A DNA stretch of 64,000 bases from Natronorubrum sulfidifaciens JCM 14089 (GCF_000337735.1 NZ_AOHX01000039.1:338661-402660); one strand, 5' to 3'; positions 8,129-17,856 are shown, counted from the stretch's first letter. The notes: generated by a model from the letters alone, not told the origin. Numbers and translations are program-made.

Positions 8129-8761
8129 ATGAGCGACAGCGTTAGCGACCTGATCGACCGTCTCCACCGCGAAGCCGAGCAAGACCGCCCGAACGACGAA
8201 ACCCCGGACGTCGGGATTGTCATGGGTAGTGACTCGGACCTCGAGGTCATGATGACCGGCGGGAAACGCCGCGGGGCCTACGACGCCTTCGTCGACGAAC
8301 TCGGCTTCGCCGAGCAGACCGACTACGAGAACCCGCCGGAAGAGCGCTTTACCTTCGAGACGTACGTCACCTCGGCTCATCGCACGCCGGATCTGATGAC
8401 GGCGTATGCCGAGACGGCCGAGGATCGCGGCCTCGAGGTCATCATCGCCGGCGCGGGCGGGAAGTCGGCCGACCTGCCGAACATGACGGCTTCGATCGCC
8501 TACCCGCTGCCGGTGATCGGCGTCCCCGTCCAGGAGAAATCCGTCGACAGCGTCATCGGGATGCCAACCGGCGCGCCGCTGGTCGCCGTCGACGCCGGCA
8601 AATCGTTCAACGCCGCGCTCTCGGCGGCCCAGATTCTTGCCCGCCAACACGAGACCGTTCGTGACCGACTCGTTTCCTACCACGACGACCTCCGTGAGGG
8701 CGTCGGGACCGTCTCTCGAGACCTGCACGATCAGGGGACGGAAACGTTCTCGAGCGAGTAA
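8129..8761 (+). CDS. purE: 5-(carboxyamino)imidazole ribonucleotide mutase
   Basis: This 210-residue class I PurE converts N5-CAIR to CAIR, the step after PurK. The motifs are VGIVMGSDSDLEVM, the catalytic-His loop VTSAHRTPDLM, IIAGAGGKSADLPNM with the substrate glycine loop, and PVIGVPV followed by GMPTGAPLVAV. Between the SDSDLE loop and the SAHRTP strand it carries about 25 extra residues compared with compact bacterial PurE. The ATG at 8129 is chosen because the preceding ten codons have no family match. It is translated with purK. Confidence 0.92.
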   Translation: MSDSVSDLIDRLHREAEQDRPNDETPDVGIVMGSDSDLEVMMTGGKRRGAYDAFVDELGFAEQTDYENPPEERFTFETYVTSAHRTPDLMTAYAETAEDRGLEVIIAGAGGKSADLPNMTASIAYPLPVIGVPVQEKSVDSVIGMPTGAPLVAVDAGKSFNAALSAAQILARQHETVRDRLVSYHDDLREGVGTVSRDLHDQGTETFSSE

Positions 8762-8918
8762 TCCCGTCTTATCTCGGCAGCCCGCCGTTCGTTCAAACGC
8801 AGTGACTAGTTTCCCCCTCGAAAACTCTGGACGGGCTCCTGACACGAGTTAACTACGTAATTTATCACGAAAGACGGCGCTGGAGTCCGTCTTCTGCCGA
8901 AAAACGAACAATCAACCC

Positions 8919-8924
8919 TTATAT
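8919..8924 (+). promoter_or_regulatory. TATA-like box for the complex I operon
   Basis: TTATAT lies 33-38 nt upstream of the nuoA ATG at 8957, within an A-rich stretch (8901-8920). A GGAG Shine-Dalgarno-like motif directly precedes the ATG, so the transcript probably has a short leader. No other obvious promoter is seen between 8957 and 19382. Confidence 0.5.
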
Positions 8925-8956
8925 GCGTGCGGTTTGAACCCTCGAACGTTACGGAG

Positions 8957-9370
8957 ATGAATGATTGGATCGCAATCGGGGCCTTGGCGCTCGTTGGACT
9001 ACTGATACCGCTCGGAATGATGGCGGTATCGTACCTCTTGCGGCCGTCTGTCCCCGAAACGAGTAAACGCGCCACCTACGAGAGTGGCGAGATTCCGACC
9101 GGCGGGACGCGCATTCGGTTCAACATCCAGTACTACATGGTTGCGCTTCTGTTCCTCGTTTTCGATATCGAGACCGTCCTTCTGTTCCCCTGGGCGGTCG
9201 TCTACCTGGATGCCGTCGAATCGGACGCCGTCTCGCTGCTCGAGATCCTCGGGCCGATGCTGTTGTTCGTCGCCATCTTGATGGTCGGACTCGCATGGGC
9301 ATGGCGCACCGGTGCAGTACAGTGGGCACGGACACCCCGTCAGGCAACGTCTGGCAGTGATCGACAATGA
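8957..9370 (+). CDS. nuoA: NADH-quinone oxidoreductase subunit A (complex I)
   Basis: This 137-residue membrane subunit has three predicted helices (about 5-25, 62-82 and 88-110). The conserved loop YESGEIPTGG and the helix NIQYYMVALLFLVFDIETVLLFPW identify NuoA. It helps form the quinone cavity and proton path where the arm meets the membrane. The ATG at 8957 follows a GGAG motif; an upstream in-frame codon would add ten unmatched residues. The last codons overlap nuoB by 4 nt (ATGA). It opens an operon of eleven genes. Confidence 0.92.
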   Translation: MNDWIAIGALALVGLLIPLGMMAVSYLLRPSVPETSKRATYESGEIPTGGTRIRFNIQYYMVALLFLVFDIETVLLFPWAVVYLDAVESDAVSLLEILGPMLLFVAILMVGLAWAWRTGAVQWARTPRQATSGSDRQ

Positions 9371-10074
9371 GTAGCAACAATCCACGGCAATCGATCCACG
9401 ACAGCACCGCACCGTCGACGGATACCCGCGACTCGCGGATCGGCGAAGGACCGGACGACCGGTTCAACTCCAAACTTCGGGAGGCGTTCGGCGCATCGCC
9501 GTTTATCCTCACGAAGTTCGATCAGTTCATGAACTGGGTCCGGGGTAACTCGATGTTCATGCTACAGTTCGGGATCGCCTGCTGTAGTATCGAGATGATC
9601 CACACCTACGCGATCAAACACGACCTGGATCGCTTCGGTGCCGGTGTACCCCGCGCCTCGCCGCGGCAGGCCGACGTGATGATCGTCCCCGGGACGATCG
9701 TCTCGAAGTTCGGCCCCCGCATGAAGCGCGTCTACGACCAGATGCCCGAACCCAAGTTCGTCGTCGGGATGGGATCGTGTACGATCTCTGGCGGCCCCTT
9801 CCAGGAAGGCTACAACGTCGTCAAAGGTGCCGAAGAGATCATCCCGATCGACATTCACGTGCCGGGCTGTCCGCCCCGGCCAGAGGCGCTCATCTACGGC
9901 GTAGCCAAACTCCAAGAGCGGATTCGAAACGGCGAGTCGTCCCCAGTCGTCGTCAAGCCGTACGAACTCGAGCAGTTCGGCGACTTACCGAAAGACGAAC
10001 TCGTGCAGAAACTCGCGAGCGAAATCGACGAGGACGACCTCGTTATGCGGTATAACTGGGCTGATTCACCATGA
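9367..10074 (+). CDS. nuoB: NADH-quinone oxidoreductase subunit B (complex I)
   Basis: This 235-residue subunit carries the terminal [4Fe-4S] cluster N2 that passes electrons to quinone. The cysteines are visible in [22 protein letters not shown] and [11 protein letters not shown], and the [14 protein letters not shown] segment is intact. The N-terminus has about 40 extra acidic residues before the core, usual in haloarchaeal proteins. It overlaps both neighbours by 4 nt, indicating tight coupling within the nuo operon. It acts at the cytoplasmic face of the membrane. Confidence 0.94.
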   Translation: MSSNNPRQSIHDSTAPSTDTRDSRIGEGPDDRFNSKLREAFGASPFILTKFDQFMNWVRGNSMFMLQFGIACCSIEMIHTYAIKHDLDRFGAGVPRASPRQADVMIVPGTIVSKFGPRMKRVYDQMPEPKFVVGMGSCTISGGPFQEGYNVVKGAEEIIPIDIHVPGCPPRPEALIYGVAKLQERIRNGESSPVVVKPYELEQFGDLPKDELVQKLASEIDEDDLVMRYNWADSP

Positions 10075-11726
10075 GCACGGAACTCGAGCGACAGCAGCCA
10101 ACCGAGGTCAGCGAAGACGATCTCGAGGTTTTACTCGGTGATCGCGCGCTCGGTCGCGACGACCATCTCAATGCGCCGGGATTCGTGATCCGACCCGATG
10201 ACGTTCAGGATGTCCTGACCGACCTCCGGGACGAAGCCGGCTTCGATCACCTCTCCTGTCTCACTGCCCAGCAGTATTCGGATCGGTACGAATCGATCTA
10301 CCACCTTAAAAAGTACGCCGATCCGACCCAAGAGGTCTCGGTGGTCGTCCCGACGTCGACCGACGACCCCGTCAGTCAGTCGGCGGAACCCGTCTTCCGG
10401 ACGGCAGACTGGCACGAGCGCGAGGCGTTCGACCTCGTTGGAATCGACTACGAAGGCCATCCCGACCCACGACGGATTCTCCTGCCCGAAACGTGGCAGG
10501 GCCATCCGCTCTCTGAGGGCTACGATCAGGAGAAACCACAGATCGTCACACTGTCGGAACACGCCAATCCGATCCAGCCCGACCACCACGACGAGGAGTC
10601 GGACACGATGTTCTTGAACATCGGCCCACACCATCCCGCAACTCACGGTGTGCTCCACGTCAAGACGGTGCTGGACGGCGAGACGGTCGTCGACGTCGAT
10701 CCCGACATCGGCTACCTCCATCGGTGTGAAGAGCAGATGTGCCAGCAGGGCACCTATCGCCACCAGATCATGCCATACCCCGACCGCTGGGACTACGTCT
10801 CGGCTGGTCTCTTAAACGAGTGGGCGTACGCCCGCACGGCCGAGGATCTGGCGGATATCGAGGTACCCGAATACGCCCAAATTATCCGGACGATGAGCGC
10901 CGAGCTGTGTCGGATCGCCTCACACATGCTCGCGCTCGGAACATTCGCACTGGACGTCTACGGCGACTTCACCGCCGTCTTCCAGTATGCGTTCCGCGAC
11001 CGCGAGGTCGTCCAGGACATCCTCGAGGACCTCACCGGCCAGCGGCTGATGTTCAACTACTTCCGACTTGGCGGCGTCGCCTGGGACCTGCCCGAACCAC
11101 GCGATGAGTTCATCGCGAAGACGCGGGACTTCCTCGACGAACTGCCAGCGAAAGTCGACGAGTACAACGACATGATCACCTCGAACGAGATTTTCCAGAT
11201 CCGGTGTCACAACACCGGCGTTCTGGAGCCCGAGGAGGTCAAAGACTACGGCTGTACGGGTCCCGTCGCCCGTGGCTCCGGCGTCGACTACGACCTGCGC
11301 CGTGACGACCCCTACGGCTACTACGAGAACCTAGAGTGGGACGTCATCACCGAAGACGGCTGTGACAACTACGCGCGCGTCCTCGTTCGGATGCAGGAAG
11401 TCGAAGAGTCAGCCAAGATCATCGAGCAGTGTCTCGACTTGCTCGAGGACTGGCCCGAAGACGAACGCGACGTGCAGGCAAACGTGCCCCGGACGCTCAA
11501 ACCGGACGCCGACACGGAAGTCTACCGTGCGGTCGAAGGCGCGAAAGGTGAACTGGGGATCTACATTCGATCGGACGGGACGGACAAACCCGGCCGGTTC
11601 AAGATCCGCAGTCCGTGTTTCTCGAACCTGCAGGCGCTCGAGGCCATGTCCGAAGGGGAGTACATCCCCGACCTGGTCGCCTCGCTCGGTAGTCTCGACA
11701 TCGTTCTCGGGGAGGTGGACCGGTAA
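10071..11726 (+). CDS. nuoCD: fused NADH-quinone oxidoreductase subunits C and D (complex I)
   Basis: The 551-residue protein joins a NuoC (30 kDa) domain at about 1-165 (PVFRTADWHEREAFDLVGI and HPDPRRILLPETW are its signature) to a NuoD (49 kDa) domain from about 180. The latter starts with FLNIGPHHPATHGVLHV and contains GYLHRCEEQMCQ and the RSGGVAW-like FRLGGVAWDLP segment. NuoD lines the quinone pocket beside cluster N2. The fusion is one uninterrupted frame. It overlaps nuoB by 4 nt and is 2 nt from nuoH. Confidence 0.92.
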   Translation: MSTELERQQPTEVSEDDLEVLLGDRALGRDDHLNAPGFVIRPDDVQDVLTDLRDEAGFDHLSCLTAQQYSDRYESIYHLKKYADPTQEVSVVVPTSTDDPVSQSAEPVFRTADWHEREAFDLVGIDYEGHPDPRRILLPETWQGHPLSEGYDQEKPQIVTLSEHANPIQPDHHDEESDTMFLNIGPHHPATHGVLHVKTVLDGETVVDVDPDIGYLHRCEEQMCQQGTYRHQIMPYPDRWDYVSAGLLNEWAYARTAEDLADIEVPEYAQIIRTMSAELCRIASHMLALGTFALDVYGDFTAVFQYAFRDREVVQDILEDLTGQRLMFNYFRLGGVAWDLPEPRDEFIAKTRDFLDELPAKVDEYNDMITSNEIFQIRCHNTGVLEPEEVKDYGCTGPVARGSGVDYDLRRDDPYGYYENLEWDVITEDGCDNYARVLVRMQEVEESAKIIEQCLDLLEDWPEDERDVQANVPRTLKPDADTEVYRAVEGAKGELGIYIRSDGTDKPGRFKIRSPCFSNLQALEAMSEGEYIPDLVASLGSLDIVLGEVDR

Positions 11727-11728
11727 GT

Positions 11729-12814
11729 ATGGTTGGTGAAGGTGCAACGCTGCCGTTACAAACCGACACCGTGTTGCTTCCCGAACGAGTCGGAGAGTTG
11801 ACCGGCTTGGACCAGTTCGGCGTCGGCGGTGAACTGCTCGCGGCGTTCCTCGCGGCGTTTATCGTCGGCAATATCATGCTGGCGATGACCGGCGTCGCCG
11901 GTCCGTGGGCGAAACGAAAGATTACCGCCGCGTTCACTGACCGAATCGCGGTCAACCGCCTTGGTCCGGCCGGCTTGCTGATCATTGTCGCCGACTCCGT
12001 GCGACTACTCTCGAAAGAACTCATCATCCCCGAAGACGCCGATCGGCCGGCGTACGACCTCGCGCCGATCGTTATCGCCTCGTCAGCGCTGCTTGGCTTT
12101 GCCGTGATCCCGATGGGCAGTGGGATTCACCTCGCAGACCCTGAAGTTGGGCTCGCGTTCGTCTTCGCGGTCGCCGGCATCGCCAGCATCGGGCTTGTGA
12201 TGGCCGGCTACGCGTCGGCGAACAAGTACTCGATGCTCGGCGGCCTGCGAGCGGTCGCACAGAACGTCGCCTACGAGATCCCGCTGGTCGTCACTGGGAT
12301 GTCGGTCGTCATTTTCGCCGGCACCTTACAGATGAGTGCGATCGTCGAGGCACAGGCACAGACGCTCGTCTCGCTCGGCGGCCTCGACATTCCGGCGTGG
12401 TACGCGCTGGTCAACCCGTTCGCGTTCGTGCTCTTTCTGGTGGCGAACTTCGCCGAAGTCGGCCGCAACCCCTTCGACACGCCCGAAGCGCCGACCGAAA
12501 TCGTTGCTGGCTACCAGACCGAGTACTCGAGCGTCTACTTCGTGTTGATCTACCTCGGGGAGTTCATCCACATCTTCCTCGGTGGAGCGATCATCGCGAC
12601 AATTTTCCTCGGCGGCCCGGCCGGACCCGTGTTGCCAGGTATCGTCTGGTTCATCATCAAGATCTGGGCGGTGTTCTTCCTGACGCAGTGGCTTCGGTCG
12701 GCGATTCCACGTGTCAGGATCGACCAACTTATCGAGATCGGCTGGAAGGGACTGCTCGTCCTTTCGTTCGCTAATCTCGTCATCACTGCAGTAATTGTGG
12801 GGCTGATTGCATGA
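11729..12814 (+). CDS. nuoH: NADH-quinone oxidoreductase subunit H (complex I)
   Basis: This 361-residue, eight-helix membrane subunit couples quinone reduction to the proton pumps. The family loops are clear: WAKRKITAAFTDRIAVNRLGPAGLL (the ERK-I/RxGPN region), SNKYSMLGGLRAVAQNVAYEIP, and AEVGRNPFDTPEAPTEIVAGY with the conserved acidic quinone-chamber residues. About 30 extra residues precede the first helix. It sits 2 nt after nuoCD and overlaps nuoI by 4 nt. Confidence 0.94.
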   Translation: MVGEGATLPLQTDTVLLPERVGELTGLDQFGVGGELLAAFLAAFIVGNIMLAMTGVAGPWAKRKITAAFTDRIAVNRLGPAGLLIIVADSVRLLSKELIIPEDADRPAYDLAPIVIASSALLGFAVIPMGSGIHLADPEVGLAFVFAVAGIASIGLVMAGYASANKYSMLGGLRAVAQNVAYEIPLVVTGMSVVIFAGTLQMSAIVEAQAQTLVSLGGLDIPAWYALVNPFAFVLFLVANFAEVGRNPFDTPEAPTEIVAGYQTEYSSVYFVLIYLGEFIHIFLGGAIIATIFLGGPAGPVLPGIVWFIIKIWAVFFLTQWLRSAIPRVRIDQLIEIGWKGLLVLSFANLVITAVIVGLIA

Positions 12815-13272
12815 TCGGACTACTCAAATCCATGGCTACGACGATGAAACACGCACTGGATGGCTCGACGTTTACTGTCGAGTATCCCGAGACTGCACCG
12901 GACGTCTCCCCCCGGTTTCGGGGCGTCCACAAGTTCAGCCAAGAGCGCTGTATCTGGTGTCGTCAGTGTGAGAACGTCTGTCCGAACGATACGATTCAGA
13001 TCGTGATGGATGACAAGCGCAACGGCGAACAGTACAACCTCAACATCGGACAGTGTATCTACTGTCGGCTCTGTGAGGAGGTCTGTCCCGTCGATGCGAT
13101 CTTGCTCACGCAGAACTTCGAGTTCACCGGCGACACCAAACACGATCTGGTCTACAACAAAGACCAGCTGCGAGCCGTACCGTGGTACAAAGACATCGAC
13201 CCGCTCGAGTCACGCGAACCTGACCGGGGTGCGTGGATTGGCGAGGGGGACGGAGACGTCGATTACCAGTAA
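12811..13272 (+). CDS. nuoI: NADH-quinone oxidoreductase subunit I (complex I, 2x[4Fe-4S] ferredoxin)
   Basis: This 153-residue ferredoxin-like subunit has two complete cluster motifs, CIWCRQCENVCP and CIYCRLCEEVCP. They bind clusters N6a and N6b, which relay electrons to NuoB. The N-terminal amphipathic segment anchors it to the membrane arm. Because NuoE, F and G are absent from the operon, this is the most distal iron-sulfur subunit encoded here and is therefore the probable docking point for the unknown electron donor. Overlaps nuoH by 4 nt. Confidence 0.94.
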   Translation: MIGLLKSMATTMKHALDGSTFTVEYPETAPDVSPRFRGVHKFSQERCIWCRQCENVCPNDTIQIVMDDKRNGEQYNLNIGQCIYCRLCEEVCPVDAILLTQNFEFTGDTKHDLVYNKDQLRAVPWYKDIDPLESREPDRGAWIGEGDGDVDYQ

Positions 13273-13274
13273 CA

Positions 13275-13544
13275 ATGATGGAAACGATCGCGTTCGCACT
13301 GTTTGCGTTCGTGACGCTTGCCAGCGCACTGGGTGTGGTCCTCTTTCGGGACCCATGGCACTCGGCGCTGATGCTTGGTGTGACACTGCTTAGCGTCGCG
13401 GTGTATTACGTGATGCTTGCAGCCGAGTTCGTTGCGATGATGCAGATTCTCGTCTACGTCGGCGGGGTGCTCATCCTCATCACCTTCGCGGTGATGCTGA
13501 CCCAGCGCGACGAGCAGGCGTCCGAGGAGGTGGCACAGCCATGA
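13275..13544 (+). CDS. nuoJ: NADH-quinone oxidoreductase subunit J, N-terminal part
   Basis: The 89-residue protein contains the first three helices of NuoJ, including the pi-bulge helix AAEFVAMMQILVYVGGVLILITFAVML. Bacterial NuoJ is a single protein of about 170-200 residues; here the second half is encoded by the next gene, a split typical of haloarchaea. The start is ATG 13275, 2 nt after nuoI. The gene overlaps its partner by 4 nt, so the two halves are probably made in equal amounts. Confidence 0.87.
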   Translation: MMETIAFALFAFVTLASALGVVLFRDPWHSALMLGVTLLSVAVYYVMLAAEFVAMMQILVYVGGVLILITFAVMLTQRDEQASEEVAQP

Positions 13545-13990
13545 CGACCGGCCCACAGCTCCGGCTTGGGAAATCGCTGCTCCCCGGGGTGCTCGCCGTT
13601 GGCCTGTTCGGGTTGATGGCGTTGATCGTCCTGAACACGTCGTTTTCGACGATGGCAACCGCCGGCTATCCGGACGGGATCTCGATCACGTCCGAAATCG
13701 GCTACGCCATGTTCAACCTCGAGGTGTTGCAGTCGACCGACGGCTCGATCGGCGCGACCGAGCCGTTCCTCGCGGCGTTCTTGCTGGTTGCAATCACCCT
13801 CGACGCCGCACTCGACGCCTCGCTCGTCCTCGCAAAACGAGAGGAAGACGGCGAGCCAGTCTCACCGCTTGGGAGTTCGAGTCCGGAACACACCGAGCAG
13901 GCGACCGACTCGAGTCGGTTTAGCCGCTCGGGATCGACGACTGACGGTGGCGCGTCCGGCACTGACTCGAGTGGAGGTGACGACCGATGA
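13541..13990 (+). CDS. NADH-quinone oxidoreductase subunit J, C-terminal part (second gene)
   Basis: The 149-residue protein has a membrane helix at about 14-32 (GVLAVGLFGLMALIVL) and another at about 75-95 (FLAAFLLVAITLDAALDASLVLA), corresponding to the distal NuoJ helices. A 45-residue C-terminal tail rich in Ser, Gly, Thr and acidic residues follows; it has no counterpart in bacterial NuoJ and is probably disordered in the cytoplasm. Recognition relies mainly on position between nuoJ1 and nuoK and on the helix pattern. Overlaps both neighbours by 4 nt. Confidence 0.75.
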   Translation: MTTGPQLRLGKSLLPGVLAVGLFGLMALIVLNTSFSTMATAGYPDGISITSEIGYAMFNLEVLQSTDGSIGATEPFLAAFLLVAITLDAALDASLVLAKREEDGEPVSPLGSSSPEHTEQATDSSRFSRSGSTTDGGASGTDSSGGDDR

Positions 13991-14292
13991 CGGTCGCACT
14001 CGAGTACTACGTGCTGTTGTCGATAGCCCTGTTCTGTATCGGGCTGTTCGGCGTGTTGACGCGTCGTAACGCACTGATGTTCCTGATGTCCGTCGAGCTC
14101 ATGCTGAACGCGGCGAACATCAACCTGATCGCCTTCGCGTTCTATCACGGCAACCTCACGGGGCAGGTGTTCGCGCTGTTTACGATGGCGCTGGCCGCCG
14201 CGGAGGTCGCTGTCGGACTCGGGATCATCCTGGTGTTGTACCGTAACTTCCGTGATGTCGATGTCACGGTTCCGACGACGATGAGGTGGTAA
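13987..14292 (+). CDS. nuoK: NADH-quinone oxidoreductase subunit K (complex I)
   Basis: This 101-residue, three-helix subunit resembles MrpC. The helix LFGVLTRRNALMFLMSVELMLNAANINLIAF holds the conserved membrane glutamate (SVELM), and the third helix AAAEVAVGLGIILVLYRNF holds the second one. Both belong to the central hydrophilic axis that conducts protons. Length and order are standard. Overlaps nuoJ2 by 4 nt and is 1 nt from nuoL. Confidence 0.94.
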   Translation: MTVALEYYVLLSIALFCIGLFGVLTRRNALMFLMSVELMLNAANINLIAFAFYHGNLTGQVFALFTMALAAAEVAVGLGIILVLYRNFRDVDVTVPTTMRW

Positions 14293-14293
14293 G

Positions 14294-16333
14294 ATGGCAG
14301 GAACAGGAATTTTCAGTTACGCTCCGGCGATCGCACTGTTCCCGCTCGTGGCGTTTGTCGTCGCTCTGGTGTTCGGCAAGTATATGCCGAAGAAAGGGGC
14401 GATTGCGGGCATCTTCGCGACGGCAGGCTCGTTGGTACTGTCGCTTGCGATGCTTGCAGCCGTCGCGGGTGGCGAAGTCTATCATGAAACGATCTACGAG
14501 TGGACGTCCGGCGCCGTCGCCAGTGAAGTCGGTGCCGACGGCATCGAATTCACCTTCGGCATTCTGATCGATCCGCTCTCGGCGCTGATGTTGGTGATCG
14601 TCTCGCTCGTCGCCGTCCTCGTCCACGTATTCAGTCTCGGGTACATGAACGCGGAAGGCGAGACGGGACTGCCGCGATACTACGCCGAACTCGGGCTGTT
14701 TACGTTCAGTATGCTCGCGTTCGTCTTCGCGGACAACCTGCTGATGGCGTTCATGTTCTTCGAACTCGTTGGCCTGTGTTCGTATCTGCTGATCGGCTTC
14801 TGGTTCCGAACGAAGTCGGCCCCATCGGCGGCGAAGAAGGCGTTTCTGGTCACCCGATTCGGGGACTACTTCTTCCTGATTGGGGTCGTCGCGATCGCGG
14901 CCACGTTCGGGACGGTTGCCTTCGCCGGCGACGACTCGTTCGTGACGGCAGCCGAGACCGCAATCGACGACGGCACACAGCTGTTCGGCTTCGACGCCCA
15001 GACGTGGGTGACGATCACCGGACTACTGGTGCTGGGTGGTGTCATCGGTAAATCCGCCCAGTTCCCCCTACACACCTGGCTGCCGGATGCGATGGAAGGT
15101 CCGACCACTGTCTCCGCCCTGATTCACGCGGCGACGATGGTCGCGGCCGGTGTCTATCTGGTCGCCCGGATGTTCGGCTACTACGCACTCAGCCCGACGG
15201 CGCTGGCGATCATCGCCTTCGTCGGTGGCTTTACGGCACTGTTTGCGGCGACGATGGGTGTCGTCAAAGACGACATCAAACAGGTGCTCGCGTACTCGAC
15301 GATCAGCCAGTACGGCTATATGATGCTGGGACTCGGCGTCGGCGGCTACGTCGCTGGCGTCTTCCACCTCATGAACCACGCCTTCTTCAAGGCGCTCCTG
15401 TTCCTCGGTGCCGGGGCCGTCATCATCCTCATGCACCACGAACAGGACATGTGGAAGATGGGGGGCCTCAAGGACAAAGCGCCGGTCACCTACTACACGT
15501 TCCTCGCGGGCGCGCTCGCGCTCGCCGGAATCATCCCGTTCTCGGGCTTCTGGTCGAAAGACGAAATCCTCTACGACGCCCTGATCGTCGGCTTAGAGGA
15601 ACCGGTTATCCTCGCCGCCTACGCGATGGGACTGGTGGCTGTCTTCTTCACTGGCTTCTACACCTTCCGGATGGTCTTCCTGACCTTCCACGGTGAGCCT
15701 CGTTCCGAGGCAGCCGAGGACCCACACCCGGTCGGCTGGGCGGTCAAGGTCCCGCTGATCACGCTCGGTGTCCTCGCGCTCGTGGCCGGTATCGCAAACC
15801 TCGCGCCGGTCTACAAGCTCACCGGTATCGAACTGACCTTCCTCGAGTCCTGGCTCGACGGCGAGTACGGGGCCGTGGAAGGACTGACATACAGCGCCTA
15901 CGGTGAGTTGCTGGCGTACGAAGCCGGCACGATCGGCACCGAACAACAGACGGTGTTGATCGCGGCTGGTGTGTCCCTGCTACTTGCGTTTTCGGGTGCC
16001 GGCGTGGCATGGAAGCTGTACAACGTGCCAGAGCCGTCACGTCACGTGACGAAACTCGGCGGTGCCTACACCGTCTTGCGAAGCAACTACTACCAAGACG
16101 AGTTTCAGGTCTGGCTCGCAGAAGGGGTCACACAGCCGATTGCACGAGCGGCGGACCGCTTCGATCGGACCGTCATCGACGGAACGGTCAACGGCGTTTC
16201 GTCCATCAGCTTGTTCGGCAGTAACCGTGTGAAACGCCTCCAGACGGGGATCGTGACAAACTACGCAGCACTGCTGGTGGCCGGATTCATCGGCTTACTG
16301 CTCGTGCTCGGACTGTACGGAGGGTGGTTCTGA
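14294..16333 (+). CDS. nuoL: NADH-quinone oxidoreductase subunit L (complex I antiporter-like)
   Basis: This 679-residue antiporter-like pump subunit has a Proton_antipo_N region with MAFMFFELVGLCSYLLIGFW (conserved Glu). The core is KSAQFPLHTWLPDAMEGPTTVSALIHAATMV, with the channel lysine, His and Lys/Glu pairs of NuoL, followed by KQVLAYSTISQYGYMMLGLG. The C-terminus (about 560-679) carries the lateral-helix region characteristic of NuoL rather than NuoM/N. It is a proton-translocating subunit at the distal membrane arm. Confidence 0.94.
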   Translation: MAGTGIFSYAPAIALFPLVAFVVALVFGKYMPKKGAIAGIFATAGSLVLSLAMLAAVAGGEVYHETIYEWTSGAVASEVGADGIEFTFGILIDPLSALMLVIVSLVAVLVHVFSLGYMNAEGETGLPRYYAELGLFTFSMLAFVFADNLLMAFMFFELVGLCSYLLIGFWFRTKSAPSAAKKAFLVTRFGDYFFLIGVVAIAATFGTVAFAGDDSFVTAAETAIDDGTQLFGFDAQTWVTITGLLVLGGVIGKSAQFPLHTWLPDAMEGPTTVSALIHAATMVAAGVYLVARMFGYYALSPTALAIIAFVGGFTALFAATMGVVKDDIKQVLAYSTISQYGYMMLGLGVGGYVAGVFHLMNHAFFKALLFLGAGAVIILMHHEQDMWKMGGLKDKAPVTYYTFLAGALALAGIIPFSGFWSKDEILYDALIVGLEEPVILAAYAMGLVAVFFTGFYTFRMVFLTFHGEPRSEAAEDPHPVGWAVKVPLITLGVLALVAGIANLAPVYKLTGIELTFLESWLDGEYGAVEGLTYSAYGELLAYEAGTIGTEQQTVLIAAGVSLLLAFSGAGVAWKLYNVPEPSRHVTKLGGAYTVLRSNYYQDEFQVWLAEGVTQPIARAADRFDRTVIDGTVNGVSSISLFGSNRVKRLQTGIVTNYAALLVAGFIGLLLVLGLYGGWF

Positions 16334-17856
16334 TGATGATTGAAGCACTAATCGCGGTCGCACTGGTCGGCGCACTGGTCACGTTCGTTGCGCCGAATCG
16401 CATCGCAGGCAAACTGGCGTTCGCGATCAGCCTCGTGCCCGTCGTGCTCAGCCTCTGGCTGTTCACGGCCTTCGACGGCAGCGGGAACGCCTTGCTCGAG
16501 GGATCACTCGCCTTCGAATCGCAGTACGAGTGGATCCAACTCGGCGAGTACTCGATTTCGTGGTTCGTCGGGCTTGACGGTATTAGCCTCCCGCTTGTCG
16601 TCCTGACGACGATTCTCACGTCGGCTGCGATCATGAGTTCGTGGACGCCGATCGACGACCGCGAGTCTCAGTTCTACGGGCTCGTCCTGTTCATTGAGGC
16701 GAACCTGATCGGCGTCTTCGCCGCGCTCGATTTCTTCCTGTGGTTCATCTTCTGGGAGGCAGTCTTGATCCCGATGTATCTGCTGATCGGTATCTGGGGC
16801 GGCCCACGCCGGAAGTACGCCGCGATCAAGTTCTTCGTCTACACGAACGTGGCGTCGCTCGTCATGTTCGGTGCCTTCATCGCACTCGTCTTCGGACTCG
16901 GCGACTCGGTGACGTCGTTCGCACTGCCCGAAATCGCGACGGCGATGCTCAACGGAGGCCCCGACGGGTTCCTCGGCCTCGAGGGCACGACGCTCACCTC
17001 GGTGGTGTTCATCGCGATGTTCCTTGGCTTTGCAGTGAAGGTGCCGGTCGTCCCGTTCCACACGTGGCTGCCGGACGCCCACGTTGAGGCTCCGACGCCC
17101 GCTTCCGTGCTGTTGGCGGGTGTCCTGCTGAAGATGGGGACCTACGCGCTGCTCCGATTCAACTTCACGATGTTCCCCGGACAGGTCGAGACGTACGCCG
17201 TGCCGATCGCGGCGATCGCCGTCATCAGCGTCATCTACGGCGCGATGCTCGCACTCGCACAGACCGACCTGAAACGGATCGTCGCCTACTCGTCCGTCTC
17301 GTCGATGGGCTACGTCATCCTCGGCCTGATCGCCTACACCCAGTTCGGGGTCGGCGGGGCGACGTTCCAGATGGTCTCACACGGCTTCATTTCGGGGCTG
17401 ATGTTCATGGCCGTCGGCGTCATCTACAACGCGACACACACCCGGCTCGTCACTGATATGTCGGGAATGGCAGACCGGATGCCGATCGCGGTTGGTATTC
17501 TCATCGCCGGTGCGTTCGGCTACATGGGCCTGCCGCTGATGTCCGGCTTCTACGGCGAGTTCACGATCTTCTTCGGGGCCTTCCAGGCCGACTTCGCGTA
17601 CGCGCCGCTGTTTACGTCGCTGGCGATGTTCGGCATCGTCATCGTCGCTGGCTACCTGCTGTTTGCGCTCCAGCGAACCGTCTTCGGGCCGTACGAACTC
17701 GAAACCGACTACGAGGTGGGCCGAGCACCGCTGCACGACATCGTGCCGATGTTCGTGTTGCTCGGCATCATCATCCTCCTCGGTGTGGCACCCGACCTGA
17801 TCTTCGAGATGATAACCGATGCAGTCGATCCGATCCTGAGTGGAGGTGAACAGTAA
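16333..17856 (+). CDS. nuoM: NADH-quinone oxidoreductase subunit M (complex I antiporter-like)
   Basis: The protein has 507 residues from ATG 16333, which overlaps the nuoL TGA by one base; an upstream GTG at 16324 would overlap more and was not chosen. The motif WFIFWEAVLIPMYLLIGIWGG holds the conserved glutamate, KVPVVPFHTWLPDAHVEAPTPASVLLAGVLLKMGTY the channel Lys and His, and DLKRIVAYSSVSSMGYV the distal segment. About fourteen helices are expected. It is the second antiporter-like proton pump of the complex. Confidence 0.94.
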   Translation: MMIEALIAVALVGALVTFVAPNRIAGKLAFAISLVPVVLSLWLFTAFDGSGNALLEGSLAFESQYEWIQLGEYSISWFVGLDGISLPLVVLTTILTSAAIMSSWTPIDDRESQFYGLVLFIEANLIGVFAALDFFLWFIFWEAVLIPMYLLIGIWGGPRRKYAAIKFFVYTNVASLVMFGAFIALVFGLGDSVTSFALPEIATAMLNGGPDGFLGLEGTTLTSVVFIAMFLGFAVKVPVVPFHTWLPDAHVEAPTPASVLLAGVLLKMGTYALLRFNFTMFPGQVETYAVPIAAIAVISVIYGAMLALAQTDLKRIVAYSSVSSMGYVILGLIAYTQFGVGGATFQMVSHGFISGLMFMAVGVIYNATHTRLVTDMSGMADRMPIAVGILIAGAFGYMGLPLMSGFYGEFTIFFGAFQADFAYAPLFTSLAMFGIVIVAGYLLFALQRTVFGPYELETDYEVGRAPLHDIVPMFVLLGIIILLGVAPDLIFEMITDAVDPILSGGEQ